Shown here: piece after piece, positions 1-12,046 of the stretch
Numbering within the stretch: position 1 is the first letter of the stretch
How the letters are laid out: every line of letters starts with the position of its first letter
Notes under the pieces: generated by a model
What the model was told of the DNA's origin: nothing
Database searches by the model: none
What the model saw: only the letters and a program-made list of their open reading frames with translations
Source of the DNA: Brachycybe producta
Lineage: Eukaryota > Arthropoda > Diplopoda > Playtdesmida > Andrognathidae
Length of the DNA: 64,000 bases
Assembly: GCA_036925085.1 (NCBI GenBank)
Contig: JAUPFP010000044.1
Span: forward strand, 930,001-994,000
Direction of reading: 5' to 3'
Program-made: the position numbers and the translations under genes

Positions 1-338
1 CAACAAAATTGCAAAACGATAGAATAAAGAATAAAATTCAGGTTAAGACATATCACAATATCAGATATTTTGATATTTTCCAAAAATAATCATGATTTCT
101 TTCAACTCCTTACTTGCTGGTAAAGTCATTTTAACACTTTCGTCAATGCTTTAATTACGTGTGTTACCCTAAAGGTATGTTTCCACTTACAAAAACATTG
201 ACACTTGACAACAAAAAACTTTGTTTACAGACTCAAAAAACGTTGCAAAAGCAGTTAAATTGTTGCAGGGTTCCTGTTGCATGCATCCACTTTTAAGAGG
301 CTAATGAGTACAAAGTGTAAACAACGCTTTAGACATAC

Positions 339-3300
339 CAGCATGTATTCCAATAAGTATCCTTGCTACAATGATCATCTCGACTGAGGAAGCTGCATGA
401 GAACTTGTGAACAGTGCTGCTCCAATCAATCCCACAAAGTTGATCATCATAATCGATCCTTTTCTATAATACGAGAGACGAATGACAATTTAAAAAACGT
501 GTCACAATATGTGTCACTGTGTGTACCCTTTTGTGCCGTTCAGTATACGTAAACACGTTTGAAATTTAAGCAGCTGTTAAATTTTGGTAAACGTAAATTT
601 ACGTTTCACCGTTACTGGAGGCCACCACTCTAGGCCAATTTTTTACCCTCAGAAACACAACGAATAAGAATTGTGTTCTGTTTATGTTTCATGACAAAAG
701 TCTGATTACTAGTGATTAGTTTCTCCCATTTTTTTTTTACCTTCCAAATTTGTTCGAGAGTGAGCCAGCAGATATTGAACCAATCATTCCACCAATTAGA
801 AATGTGGAAACAACGACGGACCACAAAAGTTTCACTTGAGACTCAGATAGAACCAAATCATAGTTGGTGTACATTGTCTTGTTACAAAATTCCTGAATAA
901 TCTGTGGAATATTAAAAGGAAGTTATATATTTACACATTCAATTGTGAAATTGAATCCATTTTTGTAATGTAGACTATACTTGCCTCTTGAGGAGGATTT
1001 AAGACTCCAATGTTGTAACCGGTAGGAATCGCACCACTGATGATAGCTCCAACGAATGTCATCACTAACAACCATGTCATTCCGGGTTTATTCTTGAAAA
1101 CAAATAGAAACACATTAAGAAGTGCTTTGTTACTGGTTCCTTGATGCTCTTTGCAGCAGCCATTACAAAATATGAAAGTGAATCTGAATTGAATTATTCT
1201 GCATTCTTGCAACAACTTGAACTTCTTCTAGATGGTTCTGGTATTCTTCTTGTCTTTCTCAAGCAAAATGAAGAGCAACTGAGAAAGTGTTTTAGAAACT
1301 AGAAGGGTAGCTCAATCCTTTAAAGATATTTTCTTGTTGACATCTTTCAAAATACACTTTTTATAGTCCCAAAAATTAAAAAAAAAAACATGTCTGCTTA
1401 AAGTTGGATCATTTACACACTGACATAAAAAGCTGATTTTGACAGATGTCATCAACATAAAAAAAATACCATTAAGTGATAGAGTTATCCTTCTAGTTTC
1501 TAAAAGACGTTCAAATTTCATTTCATTTTTGCACGCTTCTCGAACTGTGATTAGTCTCGGTCTTTTCACCGAGACTAATCACAGTTCGCGAGGTATTTCT
1601 ACTTCAAAACCACCTTAAAGGTATTTTTATGATGATATCTTTCAAAATAAGCTTTTCATTTGAGTTTGAAAATGATATCCAACTTAAAACATATATGGTA
1701 TTGTTTTAAATTGTTTCTACAAAAAGCTTAAAATTTGAAATCAACATGAAAATACTCCTAATTGATTGAGCTACCCTTCTAGTCTCTAAAACACATTCAA
1801 GTATCTCTTTTAATTTCTTGGTTTTGTCTAATTTAGTTCAAAAACAATGTCTTGAGTGTTTTTCAGTATGAATCAGGGTTCGTGAATTTGGCTAAGTTCC
1901 TAATTTTTTTCTACACTATTTACGTAACTATTCAAATTTCTTGGGTTGGGGGGTTTTTTTTTGGAACAAGGAGAGAAAAGTGACATTTGACGGCGGCGGC
2001 GGATGTTTTAAAGAGTTTTTTCACCTCTTTTACATCAGGTTACAATACAACTACATGAAAATATTTTTGGCGAAATTTAAACTACAATATATAAATAGAA
2101 GTTCTTGTTTAGACGTCGTTTAAATAGACTTTTAGTCGTCATCATTATTTCGCGCGCTGATAACGTCCTCTCGAATTTGTATACAACTTCTTGGCGATGA
2201 GTTCAGGAAATGTCCAACTATAAACATGGCATAACTTAATGGCATCATCGTGTAATGCAAAGAAGTTATATTTCAGGCGGAGTTTTTTGTTGTTGTAATG
2301 TAAGTTGGAGAGGGCCTTTTTTTTTAGTTAGAACCAGTTTTAACTTGGTTAGAATTGGTTAGAGTTAGGGCTCGACTATGGTGGTTAGGTTAGGATGCAT
2401 TTGAAATTAATTTTAACTGAGCTAAATTATCAGTTTAAACTAGTTTTATTTCTAAATTCGGATTTTCAATGTATAACCATATATGCATTTTGTGATGATA
2501 GTTTTATAATTTCACATGCAATTTAAAGTATGTCCATATAATAAATAATAAATTTGTTTCAAACTAGATATTATGACATATTGTGAAGGCATTTTGAGCT
2601 ACAAAAAAATGCTATTGATTTTTTATTAATTAAATAATAGTTTATTTTATTATACTACAATTGTAATGAAATCTGTTAAATTTATCCTAAAAGAAGTAAA
2701 TGAACTTTTAAAAAGTGAAGGAGACGAAAAAGTCCAGTACATTGTTAATGTTTAAGTGTTATTCTAGTCACGTTAATAAAAGATGTACAGTGTGGGTAGA
2801 AAAACTAGTTCTCCATAAAATGCAACTAGATTTACTGATATTTCAAGAAAAAATAAGCATTAAGGGTGGATCCTCGAGTCTTGAAGTAAAAAAAAAAAAC
2901 TTCAAAATAATGATTGCTAAGTCCAAGCTAGTGCTACACTCATCAACTTGAAACTTCCTTTCAAACGTTCTTGAGTCCCCGCCTATTTTTGCCTATCAAT
3001 TATCAAGAATACGGTAATATTGCTTCGAAAACTGATACCTGGGAAAGGAGTTACGGTAGCGAAAAAAAAAAAAAAACTAAAAAAAAAACTTAAAAACTCT
3101 AACCTCTAACCAGCCTTTTTGATTAAAAAAAAGCATAGTTGCTCTTATGATGATTTATTACTTCACAATTGGCATTTGAGAAACAAAATTGGCAAACATT
3201 TGCTCGATATTTGCATAAAAATCCGAGCCCTATTAATAAATCAGCAATAAAACATTCAAGTTACTCTTCTAGTTTCTTAAATTTCTTCTCTTCTACTCTG

Positions 3301-5962
3301 GCAATGGCAATGGCACAGGCAGTTAGAAATCGGGAAGCACTTCAGTTGGCTCCGTGCCCTCTGTTATGACGACCGGCAACTTTTAATTGGTTTGTTGTGT
3401 GGTTCGACGTTGAAAAGGGCGGAGCATGTGACGTCAGACTACATAACCAACCAATTAGAAGTTGCCGGTCGTCATAACAAAGGCGGAGCCAACTGAAGTT
3501 CTCCCCGATTTCTAACAGCCTGTGGCAATGGCTGCTTATAAAACGTCATATAAACATGTGTTGTTTTTGTTTTTCTATTCGGGCCCCTATCGGGCCCCCT
3601 TCCTCCGTTCTTAAGCCTATTATTTATTGTATTTTATTCAATACATTAAAAGTCTGTTTTAGAAATAAATGAAGTTTTTTTTTCTACATGTACTTGTGGA
3701 CTCACTTCATTAACATGGACTAATTATTAATCTGTTTGATAAAATTCATTATATAAATGGTAATTGGATATTGAATACCGTTTTATATAAATCATATAAT
3801 AATAACATTTGATATCATGTTGATTGTCTTTAGTTTAAGTTTATTTTAAGCAAGACAAGATTATTTTATTTCTCAACCAAAGATAAATTCAAATTGTTTC
3901 TACAAGCTAGACATACACTTATGAGACACACACGGTCTGCAGACAGGGTTTTATTACAGCTAGATGAAATCTCACGTTTGTTTGATATTATTATTATGGA
4001 ACTCTGCAGGGGCAGGTCTGTAAGACAGAAGCACAGTTCACTTTGATGACAAGAGACCATGTCTGCTGATAAAATAGTGTGATCTTTATTTTGTGCGCGA
4101 CACCTTGGTCTGCAGACTGCGTCTCATAGTGTATGTGTGACTGGCTAGCTTTTTAGAAAACCTCCTCGTCTCCTTGTTTCATAATTGGCGCCAATATTTT
4201 ATGTAAGATTTTCTTATGTAAAAGCGACAACTTGAGATCAAAGATAAAAATTGATGTCTCAGATTACAAGTTGATTATTATTTTATTTTAGTTAATTTTA
4301 TCAACGATTTTATCAATTTCAAGTTTAAATTGCGAATCTGATGGCGAAAGCTGATCACATGAAGCGCAACTGGCTCGCGAGCCATTACTTGATCACCGAT
4401 ATAAAGTGAGAATTGAAGATTTTCGGTGTGAATTTTGCTGATTTTAAAAATAATTGTAATTATTAAGGTTGTTTTTAAAGAGTAATACCTTGTACTCATA
4501 CATGAGTTAAATGAATTTAAATTAAATGTGTTTAGGTGAATTATACGGAATCCAGTTAAGGACATGAACCAAATAAAACTGACTTTATTATTAATATTTT
4601 AAATTGAAATACTAAATCAATATTTGAATGTCAATAGTTTATATAAATTATATTTAAGTATTAACTCAATATTTTCAGATTATTAACTGAATAAATTGAA
4701 TTCGACATTTTGTTTGTTTGTCCTTCACAGGGCTCTGTAGAACACGCTTATTTTTAAATGCATTGAAATTATCAGGTGTGTACTAGGTATAAGCGCCTCT
4801 CGAAAATGCAAGAGAACCTTGAATGTGTTTTAGAAACTAGAATGATAACTCAATCACATTTAAAGATTATTTTCATGTTGATATCTTTCAAAATAAGCTT
4901 TTTATGTTAGCTTGAAATTGAAAATGAATAAATTTTAAGCAGACAGAGTATTTTTTTAATTTTTGACTATTAAAAAAAAGCTTATTTTGAAAGATATCAA
5001 CATGAAAATACTCTTTAAAAGTGTTTGTGCAGCTACCCTTCTAGTTTCTAAAAACACTGTTTCTCTTAATTTTGCTCTTCTGAAAGACAGGGAATAATCA
5101 AGAGTTCGAAAATCAGCTGTTTGTTAAGTTATAAAAAACCAATCAGGATTCAATTGTTTTCTCTTTTTAGGGAAACTTTAAAAGTTGAAGAATAATATAA
5201 TTGAGTGATATTTTTGATATCCGAAATCGTTGAAAATAAACTTTTTATGAAAAATTGACATTTTTTTTAGACAGCAAATTATTATTTTTGTTTTAAAAAA
5301 AAAAGCTAAGTCTATTTTGAAAGATAACGTTAATAATAATAAAAAATAAAACCACTCAACTTCTTTACTCTTCTAGTCTCAAATCCACTTTCTTGTTATG
5401 ACTTTTAAAAAATATTTCTAAAAAAATCAAATCATTTAAAATGGGGTGTGAACAGCTGATTTTTCGAACTCTAAATTATATATTCAGGTATTTTCGGAGC
5501 AGAGAATTAAGAGAAACTAGAAAATGTTTTAGAAACTAGAAGGGCAACTCAAAACACCAACGGGTATATTTTTATGTTAATATCTTTTTTAAAATAACTT
5601 ATTTTTTATAGTCGAAATTTTTTTAAAAAAAAATAGTCTCTGCTTGAAGTTGGGTTATTTTCAAAATGACATAAAAAGCTTATTTTGAAAAATATGAACA
5701 AGAAAATAATCGAGGCGGTTTACACAATTTAAAAACAACCTTAAATTAATAATAATTATTTTGTTTGCATTTGTGATGCCTTGAGAGAGAGGTTGAGAAA
5801 TGAATAATTAATTATTACTGTATAAGAATTAATTAATAAATTAATTATAAGTCAGTTACTTACCTTTTGATTTTCATCTACCGTTAACATTTTAGATGGT
5901 TTTGTGTACGAACTCGTATTGTTCAATGATAAATTACTGACAAAAACGGATGCAGATGGCAT
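339..5962 (-). CDS. Facilitated glucose transporter (GLUT/SLC2-type), 5' part, 4 exons
   Basis: Coding exons in transcript order are 5962-5864, 1092-985, 901-741 and 463-339 (493 nt, about 164 residues). The gene continues off the left edge. The first exon encodes 33 residues starting MPSASVFVSN and ends in a strong GTAAGT donor, phase 0. It is assigned by phase and position, so it is less certain than the others. Exon 2 encodes NKPGMTWLL and TM1 ending GYNIGVLNPPQE. Exon 3 has IIQEFCNKT, then TM2 and the loop NKFGRK, matching the GRR/K motif of the major facilitator superfamily. Exon 4 has TM3 and TM4 ending ARILIGIHAG. The family moves hexoses across the plasma membrane by facilitated diffusion with 12 TM helices. 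Only the first third is here, so substrate choice cannot be judged. The exon 2 donor is GCAAGT (984-979), a probable GC-AG intron. Joining there gives PPQE-IIQEF, the expected family sequence. Confidence 0.82.
1287..1802. repeat. Dispersed repeat, 'gttttagaaactagaagg' family
   Basis: Near 1290, 1500 and 1790 the sequence repeats a motif close to GTTTTAGAAACTAGAAGG followed by GTAGCTCAATC, together with blocks reading 'atatctttcaaaataagctt', in both orientations. The same motif recurs at about 4830, 5045, 5530, 18085, 25555, 30640, 36770, 38280, 44365, 51300, 56630 and 63245. In the P450 genes it lies inside intron 1. It looks like a non-autonomous, partly palindromic element. I cannot assign a superfamily. 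Confidence 0.55.
1541..1588. repeat. Perfect hairpin, 20-bp arms
   Basis: The arms at 1541-1560 and 1569-1588 are exact reverse complements (cgaactgtgattagtctcgg) around an 8-base loop. The hairpin lies within the dispersed repeat of the transporter's first intron. Confidence 0.85.
3316..3522. mobile_element. Palindromic MITE, CAGGC-TTAG family, copy 1
   Basis: The ends read CAGGCAGTTAGAAATCGGG and its complement, and the body is a long imperfect palindrome containing 'ggcggagccaact' arms and a central TGACGTCA-like core. A flanking TGGCA is present on both sides (3311-3315 and 3523-3527), a possible 5-bp target duplication. Related copies occur at 8030-8170, 11844-12046 and 57662-57836. There is no coding capacity. 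Confidence 0.7.
4827..5720. repeat. Further copies of the 'gttttagaaactagaagg' dispersed repeat
   Basis: Motif copies occur at about 4828, 5040 and 5525, with internal 'atatctttcaaaataagct' blocks facing each other. This is the same family as at 1287-1802 and inside the P450 first introns. It is non-coding. Confidence 0.5.
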
Positions 5963-6389
5963 TTTTTTTTATATAAAAAAATGTTATCACTAAATTGTGT
6001 GTCAAAAAAATTAATATGTTCCTTATGTATGATTGTATGTGTGGCAAAGATGCCCACTGTTACTGAGTTCAGGGGCAGCTAAGCTATTTTCATTTGTAAT
6101 AAGAATTGTGTATGTTTTTCTTCGTCCCGTTAAATTAGACGTATGTGAATGAAATGTGGCGTTTCTTCCTTCATTGTTTGTTCTTATATTCCGTGTGATG
6201 GTTTCGTCAGCTTCAAACCAGCTGAAACCGGTTTTTATTTCTCCATTGCATGCATGCATTCATATATAGTTTGAGGGCGTTCACCGCCAGCTCAAAGTTA
6301 GCGCTGCAGCATCATAGCTCACTTTCATTCATCACGGGAGGAAAAATAATTTTTGATTTTTTTTTATCAATTAGTCAATTATTATTAGC

Positions 6390-7090
6390 TGCTAGTCTTC
6401 AAGATAAGGATGCAGATTTTTTTTTGTATATATAGGTTGCAATAAATGTGTGTTGTATGGTAGAATGTTCTGCACGAGCTGCTCGTACATAGAGGCTAAG
6501 CAGCTGCAAATCGAAAACATTTCTAAATTTCTGTTATTGCGATTAAGAGATGCTAGCCTCCAAGTTAAGGCTACAGATTTCTTATATAGGTTGCAACAAA
6601 TGCATATGCAGTATGGTGGAAACACCTGCACGAGCTCGTACATAGAGGCTAAGCAGCTGCAAATCGAAATAATTTCCAAGTGATGATGATATTGCGAGTA
6701 TGAACTGCTAGCCTCCACGATAAGGATGCAGATTTGTTATATAGGTGGCAACAAACGCGTGCAAATAAGGTGAAAATAACTGCACGAGCTCGTACAAATA
6801 GAAAGAATTTTCAAATTGATTTTGTATCGATTGAGAGCTGCTAGCCTCCAAGTTAAGGCCACAGATTTCTTATATAGGTTGCAACAAATGCATGCAGTAT
6901 GGTGGAAACACCTGCACGAGCTCGCACATAGAGGCTAAGCGGCTCCACATAGAATTTTCTAAATGTTTTATTTATTGCAATTAGGAGCCACATTAACCTC
7001 TTAAGTTAAAGGTGCAGCTTTATTGAGGTTGCAATAAAAGTGGAAAATCCGCTCGACCTCGTACATTGAGGCTAAGTTTGCTAATAGCAG
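6390..7090. repeat. Tandem minisatellite, unit about 130-160 bp, five copies
   Basis: A block containing GCACGAGCT, CGTACATAGAGGCTAAG, 'gctagcctccaagttaagg' and 'atataggttgcaacaaatg' repeats with starts near 6472, 6631, 6782, 6913 and 7047. Divergence rises toward the right. Open frames through it are fortuitous. Confidence 0.75.
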
Positions 7091-7099
7091 GCAATTTAA

Positions 7100-8029
7100 A
7101 TTCTAAATTTAAAATTCTGCATTGCTTAGTGACAACATAAAACAGAGAAAAAAGTGAGATTTTTCTGTAGAGAATTATATGTTAATATTCTCCTACGTAA
7201 GCAACACACTCCTCCTTTGACGTCAGCAAAGTCAGATTTATTTCTGTTCTTTTCTGCAAATACTTCAGTCGTGCCTCTCGCTTTAATATTATGTACTTAT
7301 TACGTATATTTTTTAATGTGGGTGGTCTTTTTTATTATTATTCTCAGAGATACTGTAGATGGCGAACTGATCTAGGGGAAAAATTTATATCTTTATCGAT
7401 CGAACCTTAAATCCGCAGGTTATTCACATGTTCTGATGTGATTCTCAAAATTAATCCGCAACCGCATCATTTTTTTTACACTTTGGATACACACTACATT
7501 CTACAATGTATTTATCAGATGTTATATAATCATCAAGATTACTCTATGTTACCCTTTAAATTGGAAAATCAGTCATTGTGTACATTTTCTAGTAAATGTG
7601 TAAGAAAAAAATATGCATAGTTAATAAATATTAAGATAAATTTGCATAGTAAAATTTTAATCTCACGATCTGAACTCGTAATAATGTCACTAGTGCATGT
7701 GTCATCTGTAGAGTTATAATTATTACAGATTAATTAGGATGAGTGCGCCAGTCTTGTTCCAACTTCTAACAACTGGCTCACAAAAAAACAGTTCTAGGCC
7801 TAGTTGTAGTTATGCAAAAAAAAAATACAAAAAGAAAATGTGAAATATTGTCTTTCAAACTAAATTAGTGTTCTTTACTTATGTTGTTGAGCACATAAAT
7901 TATGAATAGTTTTTGAATTGTTTATTGCAAAATCGATCCAGTACTCAGTTCGTCATGCAGTGCCTAAGTTGAGCCTTTTATATACCAACTAGTGGGGTAA
8001 CCCGTCATAAATGATGGGAGCAAAATTCA
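7100..8029. other. Intergenic, nothing recognised
   Basis: AT-rich sequence with only short open frames and no family resemblance on either strand. Confidence 0.5.
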
Positions 8030-8170
8030 CAGGCAATTGTGCCCAGCATTAGAATTTCTTTTACCCCGCCCTTTTATGACGTCACACCAAGTAACAAACC
8101 CAATTAAAAATTGATGACGTTCATAAAAGGGCGGAGCAAAAGAAATTCTAATGCTGGGCACAATTGCCTG
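8030..8170. mobile_element. Palindromic MITE, CAGGC family, copy 2
   Basis: A nearly perfect 141-bp palindrome bounded by CAGGCAATTGTGCCCAGC and its complement. The inner arms contain 'ccgcccttttatgacgt'. This is the most palindromic member of the family. Confidence 0.75.
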
Positions 8171-8522
8171 TGATAAACTGTAGTTTAATTTTGCTACTAC
8201 TGTATTATCCCCTCCCCTTTTTATATTTGAAAGAAAAAATGAGTTTTTCATTTTCTCTGGTGTGCGCATGCGCGTCGTTTTTTCCTTTTTTACTCCTTTC
8301 ATTTCAATTTCTGTCACCCCTCCCCCTTTTTTCTCCCTCCACGTTTCTCTCAACCCCCTCTACACTTTCCAACCTTTTCCCCTCTCCAATTTAATATCAT
8401 GGGGTTCTTGGATTTGGAGTGTGCAACATATAGTTGACCTTGAGAAAAAAAAGCGGTTCATTTATTCATTTATTTAAATTTATTTAAATTCCGACGTGCT
8501 TCAAGGTTTGTACAGCGTTACC

Positions 8523-8542
8523 ACACACACACACACACGCAC
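8523..8542. repeat. (CA)n microsatellite
   Basis: A run of about nine CA units interrupted by one CG. Confidence 0.85.
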
Positions 8543-9332
8543 AGACCTGGTTTAATATATATATAATAGTCAGCCATCTAACATTAAACAGTAGACCGTC
8601 AGGTATGAAAAGTAAACAACAGTATTTCTTAGGCCAAGTGCAAATTAGGCAACAATGCAAGCTTGCAACCAGCTTTCAGCAACTGTTTCTGGTGACTCTA
8701 CACTAGCTCCACTGCTGCAGTTTGCAGGCACCAAATTGGTATTTGGCAAACAGTGGTACTGGTACGTGGATGTTGCCTCTGCTCTAAAGGTAAAAATAAA
8801 ATACCAAGCAAATGTGAAAGCACTTGCCAGTACTTGCAGAGCGCCCATGTCATATTATAACCTATATATTTTGGTTATACGGATGACTATAGCAGCTGAC
8901 AAAAACCAAGACAATGTGCAAAATCACCAATTCAATAGTTAAATTGGTAAAATTAATAACATTTTAGACAATTTGCAAAATGAATTAAACAACAAGTTAA
9001 TCTAGATTATTATTTATTAATTTATTTTGACAGACTTGTCGTTTTGAGAACATTCTTCACATTGCCTAAAGGCCGCTACCGAATTGTATGTAAGTCTATA
9101 GCTAAAGTACATATTTCCGTTTTGGCGGTATTATAGAATAATCTTAATGATACTTAATATAATCCTTATAAATTCCATAGATTTCTTAGATTATATGATT
9201 TATTTGATTATGTAAAATTAATTGCTAATTTTATTAGTTGTGCATTCCTTTTGTGCCATATTATATTTATTAATGTTGCTTGGTGTGGACCTTGAATATT
9301 TTTTTGGGTTTCACCATTAGTCACATGTCTAT

Positions 9333-9690
9333 AGCCGCGGGATTACATCAAGGAAACATTGTGCAACATGTAGCATGCGACATAATGCATACTGTTTTCT
9401 CTGTTTTATATGTTACAAATGTAACCCGTGCGTCATGTTGCACGTTGTCGTCGTTGTTTCCGATCCGAGTGGAAACAAATGGATGACGAAATGCTGTAGT
9501 CACGTTACACCTGTAAAATGGAGTGGCCAAACAAGCACCAAACACAGGCGGCAAAAAACAGTTCTAGCTTCAGGTGTAATAGGAATGTCGCATGCATGCT
9601 GCACGTTTTTTAGGGTGCGCCGTATGCTACACGATGTCGCTTGCCGCAATCAGCATGCTGCACAATGTTTCCTCAATGTAATTCCGGCTT
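9333..9690. mobile_element. Inverted-repeat element (MITE-like)
   Basis: 'attacatcaaggaaacattg' at 9342 is matched in inverse orientation by the sequence ending near 9682. Further inverted matches contain 'agcatgcgaca' and 'tgcacgt' blocks. The total is about 350 bp. The open frames inside are palindrome shadows. Confidence 0.5.
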
Positions 9691-10429
9691 TAGATACATA
9701 ATTTATGTAGGCTTATACTACAAATTTAAGGACAAGGACGTGAAAAGGATGACCACATTGACCTGTGATTTATCTGTATATTATTGATTAACACAGTGTC
9801 AAGAGTGTTAAAAGAAAAGTACTTTCCTAATTTTATTACAATTACCCTTGACATTTGTGATTTTAATTCTACAGTTGCTACTCTGTAACTTGACGCTTGT
9901 GACGTCAGAGTTTTTACTAAAAAAATATTGGTTTGTATCAGTATATCTAAGGATAACAAAGCTGCTTAACAATTTAAAACGAAAGGGGTTTTTAGCACTT
10001 TTCTTTATTAGCGCAATTCTGTTAAGACATGATGACACAAGCCCTTGGTAATCAATAGTCAGCTCAAAATAACCACTTCATATGTCAACACAAAAGTACT
10101 CCATGTGAAGTATGCCTTACACGTGGATCTGGTACCATTTTTGCATTGGAATTAAAAGAATTTTATATCTTACATTCTTTTTTCTGATAAAAAGAACAAT
10201 GTTATTGTACTTTCTACTGTTAAAAAAATATTTTACAGCAATTTTCTCGTGTGATTTTTGAAATTTTCATTGTGTGTTTATTTGTGTTTGATTGCATAAT
10301 CGTCTCTATAATGAAAAACTTTGCTTCTCAAACTAAGCGGTCAATCGGGGTGCAATATGCCCGATTGCCCAATCAGTAGTCCATCCCTGTTTTAAGCTCC
10401 ATCAAAAGTAGCTAGGACAGCATTTTTTT

Positions 10430-11128
10430 GGGGCGACTGAATAAGCGCCAAATTGAACAAACGCCAAACTGAATAAGCGCCAAATTGAACAAACGCCAAA
10501 CTAAATAACCGCCAAATTTTTGGCTTTTATTCAGTTTGGCGTTTCTTCCATTTGGCGCTTATTCAGTTTGGCGTTTCTTCCATTTGACGCTTATTCAATT
10601 TGGCGGTTATTCAGGTTTTTTGTAAATTCTGATGGTTCAAATATTGTGAGCTTTTATAGACGTCAGACTGTGCAGATTTACAAACAGAACATGCTAACCT
10701 AACCTAACCAATCCTAACCTAACCAAACCTAACCTAACCAAACCTAACCTAACAATGTGTTTATCACATTTTGGCGGTTATTCAGTTTGGCGCTTGTTCA
10801 TTTTGGCGTTTGTTCCATTTGGCGCTTATTCAGTTTGGCGTTTGTTCCATTTGGCTTTTATTCAGTTTGGCGTTTGTTCCATTTGGCGTTTATTCAGTTT
10901 GGCGTTAGTTCAGATTGGCGTTAGTTCAGATTGGCGATTGTTCAATTTGGCGCTTGTTCAATTTGGCTTTTATTCAGTTTGGCGTTTGTTCCATTTGGCG
11001 TTTATTCAGTTTGGCGTTAGTTCAGATTGGCGTTAGTTCAGATTGGCGATTGTTCAATTTGGCGCTTGTTCAATTTGGCGCTTGTTCAATTTGGCGCTTG
11101 TTCAATTTGGCGCTTGATCAGCGCCACC
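10430..11128. mobile_element. Foldback element made of a 16-bp minisatellite in opposite orientations
   Basis: The left end (10430-10515) carries the complement, and the right part (10515-10620 and 10775-11128) the forward orientation, of a 16-bp unit, tttggcgyttnttcan, alternating as 32-bp dimers. The outer ends, ggggcgactgaataagcgcc and the complement of cgcttgatcagcgccacc, are inverted repeats. The centre holds TTAGG-type repeats. Degenerate pieces of the same unit lie in intron 4 of P1 (16470-16610) and P3 (23975-24115). Translated frames are repetitive and not genes. Confidence 0.7.
10694..10753. repeat. Interstitial telomere-like (CCTAA)n tract
   Basis: Imperfect runs of AACCT/CCTAA (the complement of TTAGG) with single A insertions, about 12 units. 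TTAGG is the usual telomere repeat of many arthropods. Here it is inside a foldback element, not at a chromosome end. Confidence 0.7.
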
Positions 11129-11843
11129 ATTTTTTTATCTGCTGAAAGAATTATGGTCGATTCACACTATGCAATCCAGGCGGGTTCCTGTTGACCGTAG
11201 TCAAATACCGTACTAGAGAATTACAATGAATATCACCAAAGTATACTTTTAAAATTGGCGTTCACACTGGCGACTACACGCAGATTTTGGTTTTTCATAG
11301 AGAAAAAAATTGAACAGACCATAACCAGATCGTGTTATGATCTGATAGTGTGTAGAGACCCTAAAAGAAAAACCAAGATATACATATTATGAAGATGCTT
11401 TATTAAGGAACTTTCTAGTTACAAAGATGATCTAATTAAAAATGACCTGCATTGGCTCGGATCGGCGGAATCGGACGCATGCCAGTTGCTGGCTTCTAAC
11501 CGAGCTGATTCCATCCGGACCTAGTGTTGATTTACCTATTCGATTCTTCGGTTTATATTCCATCCGGAATTTTTCTTTCCAATTTGAGCCGGCCGGGGGC
11601 ATCCGGCAACCTTTAGGGAAGAATCAAACATGCGTAATAAAATCCTATGGAGTTTCACTTTGTAAGAAATTTAACAGAAGCGCCATATATCTTTCAGTGC
11701 AAAGGACACACCATAGAAATATTTGATTTTGTTTCTATTCCTAAGGAAATTTCTGCTGGGTTTTTCAGCATGTGTGCTTCTTCCCTAACCAGATATGGTG
11801 CGCACTTAATAGATAAAGTGTTTGAATTCCTTTCTAATTTTCA
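11129..11843. other. Intergenic, unclassified, partly GC-richer
   Basis: The stretch 11440-11620 is richer in GC (repeated 'atccgg' motifs) than its surroundings. I recognise no gene. It might be a transposon relic. Confidence 0.4.
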
Positions 11844-12046
11844 CAGTCAATTAGAAAACGGGATGAACAGAAGTTGGCTCCGCCCTTTCTATGACGAAAG
11901 CAACTTCTAATTTGTTTGTTATCTAGTCTGACGTCACATGCTCCGCCCTTTTCAATGGCGAACCACACAACAAACAAATTAGAAGTTGCCGTTCGTCATA
12001 AAAAGGGCGGAGCCAACTTCCGTTCATCCCGTTTTCTAATTGCCTG
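11844..12046. mobile_element. Palindromic MITE, CAGGC-TTAG family, copy 3
   Basis: The right end is the complement of CAGGCAATTAGAAAACGGG. The left end has one mismatch (CAGTCAATTAG). The inner arms 'gaagttggctccgccctt' and their complement flank a TGACGTCA-like core. Confidence 0.7.

Larger units (their letters stand above)
1093..5863 (-). other. Long first intron of the glucose transporter gene
   Basis: This 4.8 kb stretch separates the putative initiator exon from the TM1 exon. I find no convincing exon in it. It holds copies of a dispersed repeat with GTTTTAGAAACTAGAAGGG-like ends, a 20-bp hairpin at 1541-1588, a MITE at 3316-3522 and many A/T homopolymers. The short open frames here lack family resemblance. 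Confidence 0.5.

Noticed and set aside
10430-11128. CRISPR-like array of short repeats.
   Set aside because: The repeats abut with no unique spacers, in a eukaryotic context, and are in both orientations. It is a minisatellite or foldback element.
10755-11145. Long open frames with repeated WRLFxLAFxQFGV-like peptides.
   Set aside because: They are translations of the 16-bp minisatellite in several frames, with no independent coding signal.
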